64,000 nucleotides of DNA from Paenibacillus sp. KS-LC4 (GTDB lineage Bacteria > Bacillota > Bacilli > Paenibacillales > Paenibacillaceae), in the NCBI RefSeq assembly GCF_036894955.1, contig NZ_CP145905.1, positions 4,544,501 through 4,608,500 of the forward strand, given 5' to 3'. Positions 7,566-16,694 of the stretch are shown in pieces; the first letter of the stretch is position 1, and every line of letters starts with the position of its first letter. Position numbers and translations under genes: made by a program. The notes below the pieces were generated by a model. It saw only the letters and a list, made by a program, of their open reading frames with translations, did no database searches and had not been told where the DNA came from.

Positions 7566-8417
7566 ATGATTGAAAAAACGCCCGCTTCCTTTGATTATGG
7601 AAATTTATCGGATTTGTACATTGAATATATGAAGCGCTCCGAGCCGTTCACGATGCCCAATGATCATTTTCATGACTATTATGAAATTTATTATTTGCTC
7701 AGCGGCAAGCGCATTTATTTCGTCCATGACCGCTCTTACCCGGTGGAGCAGGGCGATCTAATCTTCATCTCCCGCCAAGTCGTTCATAAAACGCTGTACG
7801 CTGGCGAAGCCTCGCATGAAAGGGTCATTATCCACTTCGATCAGCATTTTCCAGAGTCCTTTGCGCCTGAGCTTCGCGAGCTGATCCTGTCGCCATTCGA
7901 TCAGCATATTCATGTGCTGCGGCTGCCTCGCCAGGAACAGCTTGTCATGGAGCAGCTCATTCGCAGACTGCTGGAGGAAATTCAACAGCGCCCTCCCGGC
8001 TTTGAGCTGTATCCGCCAATCGCAGTTACCGAGCTGCTGCTGCATGCGGCCCGTTATTTGCAAAAGCACGAATTCGTCCCGCTTTCCCATGCTACACCGA
8101 TGCATGCGAAAATTACCGAAATCGTGCGTTACATTAACCATCACTTCAGTGAAGAGATTAGGCTGAGCGCCATTGCCGAGCAGTTCTATATCAGCTCGTA
8201 TTATTTAAGCCGCATCTTTAAGGAAATAACCGGCTTCTCCTTCTCCTCCTACTTGACCATTACCCGCATCAAGGAAGCCCAGCGCCTGCTGCGCGAAACC
8301 GACCAATCCATAACGGAAATTGCCGCCGCCACCGGCTTCGACAATTTCTCCCACTTTGGCAAAACGTTCAAAAAAATAACGCGCCTCTCGCCGCGGGATT
8401 ATCGGAAGCATTTGTAG
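7566..8417 (+). CDS. AraC-family transcriptional regulator
   Basis: The 283-residue protein has an N-terminal cupin sensor domain (NDHFHDYYEIYYLLSGK, VEQGDLIFISRQVVHKT) and a C-terminal double helix-turn-helix (LSAIAEQFYISSYYLSRIFK and the conserved ITEIAAATGFDNFSHFGKTF end). Such proteins usually activate sugar genes when ligand binds the cupin. It is divergent from the oxidoreductase-uxaC operon, its likely target. The ATG at 7566 follows AAAGGAG; a TTG at 7545 is in frame but lies before that ribosome site. Confidence 0.88.
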   Translation: MIEKTPASFDYGNLSDLYIEYMKRSEPFTMPNDHFHDYYEIYYLLSGKRIYFVHDRSYPVEQGDLIFISRQVVHKTLYAGEASHERVIIHFDQHFPESFAPELRELILSPFDQHIHVLRLPRQEQLVMEQLIRRLLEEIQQRPPGFELYPPIAVTELLLHAARYLQKHEFVPLSHATPMHAKITEIVRYINHHFSEEIRLSAIAEQFYISSYYLSRIFKEITGFSFSSYLTITRIKEAQRLLRETDQSITEIAAATGFDNFSHFGKTFKKITRLSPRDYRKHL

Positions 8418-8453
8418 ACATTTAGGCGAGGTAGGCCCAATGAAATGGAAAAA

Positions 8454-8476
8454 GCAGCTCCTGTTTAGGAGACTGC
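8454..8476. terminator. Terminator between araC-type gene and rdrB
   Basis: GCAG-CTCCT, loop GTTT, AGGAG-A-CTGC forms a stem with one bulge. Read leftward it is followed by five T, a good intrinsic terminator for the RADAR operon; read rightward it is followed by CTGCCTTTTCT and may also end the regulator transcript. Confidence 0.75.
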
Positions 8477-8485
8477 CTGCCTTTT

Positions 8486-11182
8486 CTATTTCAATTTCAT
8501 AATGATGCTATCAAGCTCTTTAATCAAATTTTCTTTACTGATCGTTCGATCCTGAATAAAGGAGGTCATGACACCCCAATCACGAATTTTCTCAATCCAT
8601 TCCAATATCGCATCCCGAGAGTAACCCTTATCCTGTAATAAGTAAAAAATGTATGAAAGCTCATTGCTAATGCTTGTATTAAAAACGGCTGGATCATCCG
8701 AATTAATTGAAATGACTAAGCCTTTGCCTGAGTATCTGTCATTTTCCAAACCATTCGTATTAAAGCTTGTCACCGGATGACTAAATAGTTTTTCAATTCC
8801 AGATATGGCCAGGTTCGACGTTGGATTGGTTTCAACGACAATCCCTTTATCGTTTAGTTTATTTCTAACGTAGCTTTGTAAGCTGTCTAACAAGCGGGCT
8901 TCGTTTTCCCCTATCTTTATTTGAATCACTTCGTACATGCGTTCTAAAAAACACTTGCAATGATTGGCATGAATCAGCTTGGACTCATTCCAATAAGAGG
9001 CTTCCCCCGTTCCTTGCTTGCAGAAATGCTGCTCTGGCAACGTCCATTCATTTCTCCACTTACCCGTTCTTCCTGTTTCAGAAACACATACCTGATGAAT
9101 CATGGCTTCATCCGTTTTAAACGGCTTGAATTTCCCTTGATAAGCCTTCCACAGCACAAATAAAGTAATGCCCTCAACGTTATAATAAATCTTCTCGACC
9201 TGCAGCATAATTTCCCGTTCTATACCCAGCAGGTCTATTTCTAAATTGTGCTTTTTCTCTAAAAAAGCTTGTCCCCACAGCCAAAGGAGATTTTCCATAT
9301 ATTCAATTCGAGGTAGGACAACGACGGGATTTTCCTTGCACCAGCCTTCTGCATCAACCCCTAGAGCAAGACCATGACCGATTCGATCCGACACTCGATA
9401 ATTAAAATGCTCGATAACCTCATCAACATGACGCAGGCCTGATAGAAGATGCCTGAATTCCTCGCCAACATGGTAGGTAAAGCCTAAGGTTTGAATCGGT
9501 TCTCCTGATTCCAACAGCCTGATTTTGCTAACGGGACTATTGCGAACGTGACGAAAAATAGGAGCAAACACCCATGGCTCTGTATTATTTTCCAGACTTG
9601 CAGCATCAAGCCCTACTATATATCTGGATAAGCCAGGGATTCTCTCTCTTAAATCATTAATAACGTCGACTGTTTCACGATATTTCTTCTGCAGGCTGCC
9701 ATAAAAATAGTTCTCATGTCGTAAAAATGCTCGATTGACATCAGCATACCAGCATTTTTCATAAAACGTTTCATCTTGTGCTTTAAGAAAATGAAAAACG
9801 ACACCCATCTGAGGAATTTGATCGTAGGGCAATTTATTATCCTGCACAATGCTCTTATACGTCTCGAAAAAAATGATTAGATTGCGCTTGAGTGACTGAC
9901 TCATCTCATGAGCCGTACCACGAGTCGGAGGACTCACTCGGATTTCCAGCTTCTTTAAATTATTGTTGTAGATTTGATTTCGAATGGCATGCTCTAGCTG
10001 ATTTTGAGAAATGGAGGTAGCTGCGGAGAAAAAATGACGAAAATAATCCAGCCCCTCCACAAAGTTGCCTTGTGTTACCCCTTGGTACACGATATTTTTA
10101 ATACGCAAATATTGCCAAAACAGCTGGGTCAAGTGAGGGTCTTTATCCCTATCCGATTGTTCCATTATGTACTTCATTACCTGGAATAAAAAAACATTTT
10201 CATCGGTTGTGTGCAGATCCTCCAGACCAAATAAAAGCTTAACGATTTCCGTTGATGTATCCATATTTTTTCCAGAGTCGTCCGTAATGTCGCTTAATAG
10301 CTCTTTGTGCAGCTTTTTATAATTTTGCTCAATTGGAGCTCCGTTTCTAGTTAAATACCACTCTATACAACGATTGTATTTATCAAACTGCTCGATGAAG
10401 CAATCATGCTCCGCATTTGCTAAATATTTCGAAATCATAATGCGAATCAGGCCGCTCATTCGAATCGAATGCTCCAAATGAGGATCCGCAACCATTTTAT
10501 CTAATTTAGTCAGTTTAATTTTGCTGCTTTCCAGATTGATATTCATTAAATCCTGCCACATCATATTGAAATTGATGCCTGCGCTAATATGAATATGCGT
10601 TTCTGCCAAACCACGCTCCATTATTCTGTCCAACTGCATGTCTCCAAGATTAATCAGCCAATAATAGCCATTCAAATACTCGGGCTTGGTCATCTTATTA
10701 TTAAGCAAATACATCACTACTAATATGTCAATGCAGAACATACGGGACAGCACATTCCAAACCTCGATTTTATTGAGGCCCTCAAAGGCACTAAACAGCT
10801 TTTCATCGTTCTCGCTTTTCCAATATTTCAAAGCTATTTTGCCATTTCGATGAGTAATGAAGGACTTAGTGAGCTTATTTAGCTGCCCAATATAAATTTC
10901 ATCCTCTGAATAAACCTCGGCAAACACCTTCATCGGAAAATATTGCTCCAGCAGCAAATTTATCGTATCAAAGCTTTTAATATAGTGGCTTCCCACAAGC
11001 TCCTGCTGCACTTTCTTTTTCAACTGCTCGTACTGCTCATACTTCTTGTATTTCTCCTTACCTTCCCCCGAATTAGTCGAAACATGAATTAAATTTCGGA
11101 ACAACGGCTCCTTTACAAACAGAAATTCGGTAAGCGGAAGAGTCGCCATCTTGGAAATTAGCCCTGTAAAATGCTTAATCAT
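8486..11182 (-). CDS. rdrB: RADAR adenosine deaminase RdrB
   Basis: The 898-residue product is a large adenosine-deaminase-fold enzyme. It carries the metal-site marks in order: ETHIHIS at about 196-198 (HxH), YHVGEEF at about 571 (HxGE), RIGHG at about 600, ETNPTSN at about 784 and ISINSDDP at about 827. Ordinary adenosine deaminases are about 350 residues; the extra length and a preceding RdrA-like ATPase point to RdrB of the RADAR anti-phage system, which converts adenine nucleotides or RNA adenosines to inosine during infection. ATG 11182 overlaps the rdrA stop by 8 bases (ATGATTAA); a TTG at 11194 is a weaker alternative. Codon use is AT-rich, unlike its flanks. A terminator follows. Confidence 0.88.
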   Translation of the reverse strand: MIKHFTGLISKMATLPLTEFLFVKEPLFRNLIHVSTNSGEGKEKYKKYEQYEQLKKKVQQELVGSHYIKSFDTINLLLEQYFPMKVFAEVYSEDEIYIGQLNKLTKSFITHRNGKIALKYWKSENDEKLFSAFEGLNKIEVWNVLSRMFCIDILVVMYLLNNKMTKPEYLNGYYWLINLGDMQLDRIMERGLAETHIHISAGINFNMMWQDLMNINLESSKIKLTKLDKMVADPHLEHSIRMSGLIRIMISKYLANAEHDCFIEQFDKYNRCIEWYLTRNGAPIEQNYKKLHKELLSDITDDSGKNMDTSTEIVKLLFGLEDLHTTDENVFLFQVMKYIMEQSDRDKDPHLTQLFWQYLRIKNIVYQGVTQGNFVEGLDYFRHFFSAATSISQNQLEHAIRNQIYNNNLKKLEIRVSPPTRGTAHEMSQSLKRNLIIFFETYKSIVQDNKLPYDQIPQMGVVFHFLKAQDETFYEKCWYADVNRAFLRHENYFYGSLQKKYRETVDVINDLRERIPGLSRYIVGLDAASLENNTEPWVFAPIFRHVRNSPVSKIRLLESGEPIQTLGFTYHVGEEFRHLLSGLRHVDEVIEHFNYRVSDRIGHGLALGVDAEGWCKENPVVVLPRIEYMENLLWLWGQAFLEKKHNLEIDLLGIEREIMLQVEKIYYNVEGITLFVLWKAYQGKFKPFKTDEAMIHQVCVSETGRTGKWRNEWTLPEQHFCKQGTGEASYWNESKLIHANHCKCFLERMYEVIQIKIGENEARLLDSLQSYVRNKLNDKGIVVETNPTSNLAISGIEKLFSHPVTSFNTNGLENDRYSGKGLVISINSDDPAVFNTSISNELSYIFYLLQDKGYSRDAILEWIEKIRDWGVMTSFIQDRTISKENLIKELDSIIMKLK

Positions 11183-14100
11183 TGCTGTTACCAACTGACA
11201 TTTCTTTATTATATAGATAGGCTAATGCCTGAATAAGAAACTCCAACTCCTCTTGGTAGACACGTCGCTTAGCATCATTCTCTACTCGCCTTATTTCCTG
11301 ACTCACTTCGTTTGGCGTACTCTCGTATATTAATCCTCTTAATAGCTCTTTAATTTCAATAATTTCTATTGGGTTGTGATTCTTATCTTCATTCAAATAT
11401 TTTTCAATTGTGCGTACAAAGCCATCAAGCTTGATTTTTTTTATTTGGCCATTTGACAATAGCTTTCTCTGAATACCTCTAAGCTCCAGAACAATCTGTT
11501 CTTCTTGGAACTTATTAATTAAAGTATTCAGACGAGAAATGTCAATATCCTGATTCGAATATTGTTCCTCCAGCTCATCGAATTTAGAAAGCAATTCATC
11601 TTTAATTCTATATATTTTTAATAACGCATTATCCTCAGTTAACACTGCCGCTATTTCGCTGAATTTGAATAATCCAATATTACGAAAGAAAATCTCCATA
11701 ACCTTCTCGATATTTTCCCCTTCTATCGACATTTCTTCAATTATCCCATCCGATATTTGAAGCTTTACTCCTCTCCTTTCAGCAATGGTATTAAGCTTTA
11801 AAGACAATTGCCCATTATTGAGCTTACTAATCACGTTGTTCACAATCTCATATATATAGCTGTAAAAATTGACTACAGCAAAGTTTCTAAAGGCGTTATA
11901 CGACTTAGTTCGTGTTGCAGATTTCATACCCTCTTCCAAATAAATCAATGGCTCAACATACGCCCCATAGTATAAATCCTCTTTTTTCGCTATTAAAAAT
12001 GAAAAGTCATGATACTTCTCAATTTGTAAATCTCTATACTCTAAATCTTTTACACGCTGTTCGCTATAATTAAATGAATGCAAGTAATTCTTAATGTTTT
12101 CAGGAATTCCTTCAGCGATAATTTTAGAATAAACTACTCTCGCTCTTTTCTCTTTCAATCTATTTAATAAAATTGTCTCGTTTTGTTTACTATGATTTAT
12201 TATAAACATATTCATTCTTTCAACAAGAAACTTTTGGAAAATACCTAACTTTTGTATGGCGTTTTCCACATTAAAATCAAATTCATCTTGTTGTCTTCGT
12301 CCTAACTTCATTAAATTATCATAGTCAATGTATAAATCAACTTTCATAATAAATCTGTTATCCCAAATAATATTGTGTATGTTTTTAAGGATATCCTCAA
12401 AAAAGCTTTTTTCTTGCACTTCGTTCAATTGATCTGGAAAAACCGTCGCAAAATAATTACAAACCGTAAGATCAACTAATGTTTGAAGTCTCTCGTTGTA
12501 GTCTTCAAAATCGATCATCAGAGAATTGTAAATCTCCCTTTTTGAATAATCTAAGAATATCTGATAGGACGGATTTTTCTCTTTGAAATCAAAAGCATAA
12601 TGACTGATTACTTCTCTATATCTACTCTCGTAAAAATCAAAATCTATTTCATCAAAAAGAGTTTGATGTATTGGTGAACTAATATCTTTGAAGTCCTCTA
12701 ATATTTTAATAATGATATCTACTTTCATCTTTGAGGAATTGTTTGATATCGATTCATAATGCTCTAGCCAGACAGGATCATCAAAAAAACGTTCACTATA
12801 ATCAGAAAATTCATTATTAATAATTTCTATGTATTTGCTTGAATAAATACGTCTCGAATAAATATCCTGCATTTGTTCAACTTCAAAAAGCCCATTAAGC
12901 CTTGAATATACAGCAAATACGTCTCTCACATTAAAGGTTGCAGGAATCAAACGTTGATACTCCGACATACCTAACACTAAATTCAAGTCTATTCCATATT
13001 CTTTTCCTGAAATGCTGCTGACTTTAGTAGTCACCCAGCACTCGACAAAATACAGAAAATGAACAATTAAAATCCATTCTTTTTTACTTAACTTATTTTC
13101 TGAAGCAGCGTAAAATCTTAATTTTTGATGATGGATTTCAACAACAATATCACTACGATCTGACATTTGGTAAGAATTCAATGTATACAATTGTTTAATT
13201 AAATGCTGATTCTCGCGCAATGTGAGATTGGTTTCAATGATGATTTCAAATAATTTCTCGCAATAAAAAAGAAATTCAGCTCTTTTTTTGATTTTTTTAC
13301 TACTCTCATCAAAATGAATAGATATATTAGAGAGTAAATAGCTGTACACGTTCAACAGCCCTCGCGGCTTGTCGTCGAAAATTTGAAAAAATGCTGGGAT
13401 TTCTACTAACTCTTTTATTTCTCCTACTTCATTACTGCTAGTATAGTAAAAAGGAACTTCTGCTTCATCAAACAAATTGCCTACTAATTCTTTCATCGTA
13501 ATGACTTCCGTCGCATCTTGATTTACATCTTTAAACACAGCAAAATCCATTTTTGAACTATTTGTCAGCTTTCGCAAAGAAAATCGGCGGGAGTAGGGCA
13601 TAATTTTTTTTAAAAAGTCATAAACCAATTCTCTTTGTGAATCCAATATTATCCTTTCTTTTACTATGTGATTATTCATAAATCTGTAGCTGCCTTGTTG
13701 CAGCAAAAGCTCACTTATCATATCCTCCTGAAATTTTAGGATATCGCCTGAAATAAACGTAACGATATTGGGATGATTGAAATACTTCAATACTACGTTA
13801 AGAACCTCATTGCAGCGTTTGGGGTTAAGGTCAACATCATCAAAGAAAACAAATATTAGATGCTTCCCTGCATTATCGCCGTTTAACACCTCAATAAGTG
13901 TGTCGAATAGCTCGCCCAATTTTGCAGTCAGCTCTAGTTCCGAGACCAAGGCTTCCTTTCTCTCTTGTGTATAATCCGACACGCCGGAAAAATGCTCCTC
14001 GATTACTTTGTTGTAGCCCTTTTTACGATATATATACAGGGAAAATACCTTATCCCACAACATATCAAGCTTTGTTTTCTCTTGATAAATACAGCTAGCT

Positions 14101-14546
14101 AGCGTATCTGATGTACGGGAAACATTAGGACGTTGTTTTTTATAATACTTTTCAATTCTCTCCTTGTTTGTATCAATGAACGCTTTTATATTCAACAAAA
14201 TTACCCCTAATATATCAGAGGTATCCTCCAGCATTTCAGGAACAATAACATCTAGAAAAACATCCGTTTCATGATGCTGTTTCATTAGCATTCTACGAAG
14301 CGTTAACATAACAGAGCTTTTCCCGCTCCCTCGCTCCCCCAAAATACTAATGACATTATTAAAGTCCAGTTTCTCTTCATCCTCTTTCCTTCCTTTACGT
14401 GAAGCCGCCACCTCAACAGCTGTCTCCCTTATTTGCTCAATCTGCGTAATGACCTCCAGCCAATTTGGCAACACCATAGCCATACTCTCTTCATTCAACT
14501 GATGTTCACCAATTTTAATATTTTGAGGTTTAATTCTCTTATTCAT
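11175..14546 (-). CDS. rdrA: RADAR P-loop ATPase RdrA
   Basis: The 1123-residue product has a Walker A (ILGERGSGKSS, about residues 70-78) and a Walker B (IFVFFDDVDL, about 232-239), followed by a sensor-like TFISGD, then some 800 residues of AT-rich, helical sequence without a recognised catalytic motif. In RADAR, RdrA forms a ring that senses infection and works with RdrB. Known RdrA proteins are nearer 900 residues, so this one is long. Start ATG 14546 follows GGGAGAT and overlaps the upstream membrane gene by 8 bases; a longer start at 14594 only adds a Cys/Arg-rich stretch. Base composition is well below that of the flanking genes. The RdrA call rests on the ATPase motifs plus the RdrB neighbour. 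Confidence 0.82.
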   Translation of the reverse strand: MNKRIKPQNIKIGEHQLNEESMAMVLPNWLEVITQIEQIRETAVEVAASRKGRKEDEEKLDFNNVISILGERGSGKSSVMLTLRRMLMKQHHETDVFLDVIVPEMLEDTSDILGVILLNIKAFIDTNKERIEKYYKKQRPNVSRTSDTLASCIYQEKTKLDMLWDKVFSLYIYRKKGYNKVIEEHFSGVSDYTQERKEALVSELELTAKLGELFDTLIEVLNGDNAGKHLIFVFFDDVDLNPKRCNEVLNVVLKYFNHPNIVTFISGDILKFQEDMISELLLQQGSYRFMNNHIVKERIILDSQRELVYDFLKKIMPYSRRFSLRKLTNSSKMDFAVFKDVNQDATEVITMKELVGNLFDEAEVPFYYTSSNEVGEIKELVEIPAFFQIFDDKPRGLLNVYSYLLSNISIHFDESSKKIKKRAEFLFYCEKLFEIIIETNLTLRENQHLIKQLYTLNSYQMSDRSDIVVEIHHQKLRFYAASENKLSKKEWILIVHFLYFVECWVTTKVSSISGKEYGIDLNLVLGMSEYQRLIPATFNVRDVFAVYSRLNGLFEVEQMQDIYSRRIYSSKYIEIINNEFSDYSERFFDDPVWLEHYESISNNSSKMKVDIIIKILEDFKDISSPIHQTLFDEIDFDFYESRYREVISHYAFDFKEKNPSYQIFLDYSKREIYNSLMIDFEDYNERLQTLVDLTVCNYFATVFPDQLNEVQEKSFFEDILKNIHNIIWDNRFIMKVDLYIDYDNLMKLGRRQQDEFDFNVENAIQKLGIFQKFLVERMNMFIINHSKQNETILLNRLKEKRARVVYSKIIAEGIPENIKNYLHSFNYSEQRVKDLEYRDLQIEKYHDFSFLIAKKEDLYYGAYVEPLIYLEEGMKSATRTKSYNAFRNFAVVNFYSYIYEIVNNVISKLNNGQLSLKLNTIAERRGVKLQISDGIIEEMSIEGENIEKVMEIFFRNIGLFKFSEIAAVLTEDNALLKIYRIKDELLSKFDELEEQYSNQDIDISRLNTLINKFQEEQIVLELRGIQRKLLSNGQIKKIKLDGFVRTIEKYLNEDKNHNPIEIIEIKELLRGLIYESTPNEVSQEIRRVENDAKRRVYQEELEFLIQALAYLYNKEMSVGNSND

Positions 14547-15294
14547 TTTCAATATCTCCCTCGTGCGCTTTCGCCAGCAGCAGCAGCGCTTCATTTCCTG
14601 TTCTTAATCTTTCTGTTAAATAAAACTCAAAAAACAGATTTGCTACTACAGTGCATATTACACCTACTATAGCGGCTATCGTTTTTTCAATAGAACTGAT
14701 TGAACTTAAATTAAGTAATTCATTAATCCCAAAACTAGCAACAATAACAAAGAGATAAGTCGCAATGATTAAAAAAACGAGAAAAAACGAACGATATAAA
14801 ATCATTTTTGTAAGGAGAATATTTAGTCCGGAGGATTCTTCCCTGCTAGTCGCGCAAACATTAGCCCATCTGTACAGCGTAACCCATTTATTTCTGGGGC
14901 TGACGTTCCGCATATTGATTTTATACTTGCGAGTAAGTACACGCTCGACAGTTTGTAGCAGATTTTCATTTTCTGAATATACAATTTTAGTAATATTAAC
15001 CATATATTTAGATTCTATGTATTTAGCACATTTCTCTGAAGTAGCCGCAATGACCAAACCTGTTATATAGCACATAATGATTACACAAAGGATCATCACC
15101 GTCTTTTCACTATCGAGAAACTGCAAGAAGGAGCTATATCCCCCACCTGTATTCCAGCCTGTCAAGTTAAATGTTCGTTCAACAAAATTGTTATTAAATA
15201 AATCAAACGTAATTATACGTAAAGAAAATAACAGCAAAAAACCCGGTATAAAAATTCCTGCAAAGTCATACAGAAAATCTTCCAGTCTTTGCAT
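14539..15294 (-). CDS. RADAR-associated four-helix membrane protein
   Basis: The 251-residue protein has about four membrane segments (residues about 11-31, 65-84, 165-188 and 200-223) and a cytoplasmic loop at about 85-160 rich in Lys/Arg. It is first in the operon, and its stop overlaps the rdrA start by 8 bases. RADAR loci often carry an extra membrane protein (SLATT type or Csx27-like) thought to limit self-damage or trigger membrane effects. I could not match this sequence firmly to either type, so only the class and context are claimed. ATG 15294 follows GGGGTGGGG. Confidence 0.72.
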   Translation of the reverse strand: MQRLEDFLYDFAGIFIPGFLLLFSLRIITFDLFNNNFVERTFNLTGWNTGGGYSSFLQFLDSEKTVMILCVIIMCYITGLVIAATSEKCAKYIESKYMVNITKIVYSENENLLQTVERVLTRKYKINMRNVSPRNKWVTLYRWANVCATSREESSGLNILLTKMILYRSFFLVFLIIATYLFVIVASFGINELLNLSSISSIEKTIAAIVGVICTVVANLFFEFYLTERLRTGNEALLLLAKAHEGDIENE

Positions 15295-15638
15295 TTCCCC
15301 ACCCCTCTACTAGTAATAAAGACTCATCTATATTACCATAATTTCCTTTTTCAATACACAATTCTACAAAAAACGACTATATGTTTTTTCTTCACAAAAC
15401 ATCAATTTCTTTCACGTGATCAACACGATGCCTCAATTAACTTAATATTTCAAAAAACATTTTAATTAACTCAAAACCTCCAACGATTTCAAATGTGTTT
15501 ACTCTGTCATTACATTCAAAAACACGTCGTAATCTTATACACAGAAAGTCACTTAATTAGACTAATAAAATTAAAATCTCTGTGCTAAATTTACTGTGAT
15601 GTCTCAATTTTGTATACTAGGTTGGGAGAAGTGATGAG
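15295..15638. promoter_or_regulatory. AT-rich divergent intergenic region
   Basis: This 344-base gap separates the leftward RADAR operon from a rightward oxidoreductase. No gene or long palindrome was seen. On the minus strand a weak promoter (TTGAAA, then TATAGA after 16 bases) lies just upstream of the first RADAR gene. The composition stays AT-rich to near the start of the oxidoreductase, so the right border of the island is probably within or at the end of this gap. Confidence 0.35.
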
Positions 15639-16640
15639 ATGATTAAAATAGGTAAAATTAGCTACTGGCATGTACATGCTTGGGATTATACGAAGGAAGC
15701 GCAGGCGCATCCGGATACAGAAATTACAGCGGTATGGGATGAGCTTCCAGAGCGCGGCCAAGCGGCTGCTGACAAGCTCGGCGTTCCTTTCTACAGCAAT
15801 TTGGATGATATGCTCGCAAGCGACATTGATGCGGTTATCGTAGACGCTCCGTCCAACATTCACCGCGATGTTATGATTGCGGCTGCACGTGCAGGCAAGC
15901 ATATTTTCACAGAAAAGGTTATCGCTCCTACGCTTAAAGAAGTAAATGAAGTCATCGAAGCGGTATCTGAGAATAAGGTGAAGCTTACCGTTTCCCTGCC
16001 AAGGCTGAATGCAGGCTATACGCTGGCGATTCAGGATATTTTGGCGCAAGGCCTGCTCGGCAAAGTTACGCTAGTACGGGTTAGATTGTCGCATGATGGC
16101 GCTACGAGAAACTGGCTGCCTGAGCACTTCTACAGCTTGGAGCAATGCGGCGGCGGCGCCTTGATCGACTTGGGCTGCCACCCGATGTATTTGACCCGTC
16201 TGTTCCTCGGTGAGCAGCCTGTTGAAGCATCAGCGCAATATGGTTATGTAACCGGGAAAGAAGTCGAAGACAACGCTGTTGTCCTGTTAAAAACAGCATC
16301 AGGCGCAGTCGGTATCGTCGAAGCAGGCTTCGTCAATGCCCACTCCCCTTTCACAATCGAAATTCACGGCACGCAAGGCACCTTAATGTACGGCACACCG
16401 GATGACCGCCTGCTGCTGCGGACGAACGTGAACGGTGAAGACGCTGCGAAGCAGTGGCAGGAGCAAGTGCTCCCCGACTCGCGTCCAGGCGCTTTCAATC
16501 AATTTGTCGATCATATTGCAAGCCATACCGAAGCTGTGGAAAATGTTCAGCTTGCTGTTGAGCTAACGAAGCTGGTTGAAGCAGCGAACCGCTCCTCGCG
16601 CGAAGGAAAAGCAATTCGTATTGATGAGCTGGCGCAATAA
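15639..16640 (+). CDS. Gfo/Idh/MocA family oxidoreductase with atypical N-terminus
   Basis: The 333-residue product fits the Gfo/Idh/MocA family by ADKLGVPFYSNLDDML, VDAPSNIHRDVMIAAARAGK, GGALIDLGCHPMYLTRLFLG and a C-terminal alpha/beta domain. It is odd in two ways: the usual GXGXXG nucleotide loop is replaced by KIGKISYWHVHAWDYT, and the EKP signature reads EKV. Cofactor binding may therefore differ, or the enzyme may be a subfamily with another role. It is first in a rightward group with an AraC regulator and two more oxidoreductases. ATG 15639 follows GGGAGAAG. Confidence 0.8.
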   Translation: MIKIGKISYWHVHAWDYTKEAQAHPDTEITAVWDELPERGQAAADKLGVPFYSNLDDMLASDIDAVIVDAPSNIHRDVMIAAARAGKHIFTEKVIAPTLKEVNEVIEAVSENKVKLTVSLPRLNAGYTLAIQDILAQGLLGKVTLVRVRLSHDGATRNWLPEHFYSLEQCGGGALIDLGCHPMYLTRLFLGEQPVEASAQYGYVTGKEVEDNAVVLLKTASGAVGIVEAGFVNAHSPFTIEIHGTQGTLMYGTPDDRLLLRTNVNGEDAAKQWQEQVLPDSRPGAFNQFVDHIASHTEAVENVQLAVELTKLVEAANRSSREGKAIRIDELAQ

Positions 16641-16694
16641 TAGACTACAGCATTATTTTTTTACATTAACGGCTTGAAGGGAGGTTTGGCGCGA

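Noticed and set aside
8486..15294. Type VI CRISPR (Cas13/Csx27) origin for the membrane gene
   Set aside because: No Cas13, no HEPN-type RxxxxH pair noticed and no CRISPR array nearby; the RdrA/RdrB context explains it better.
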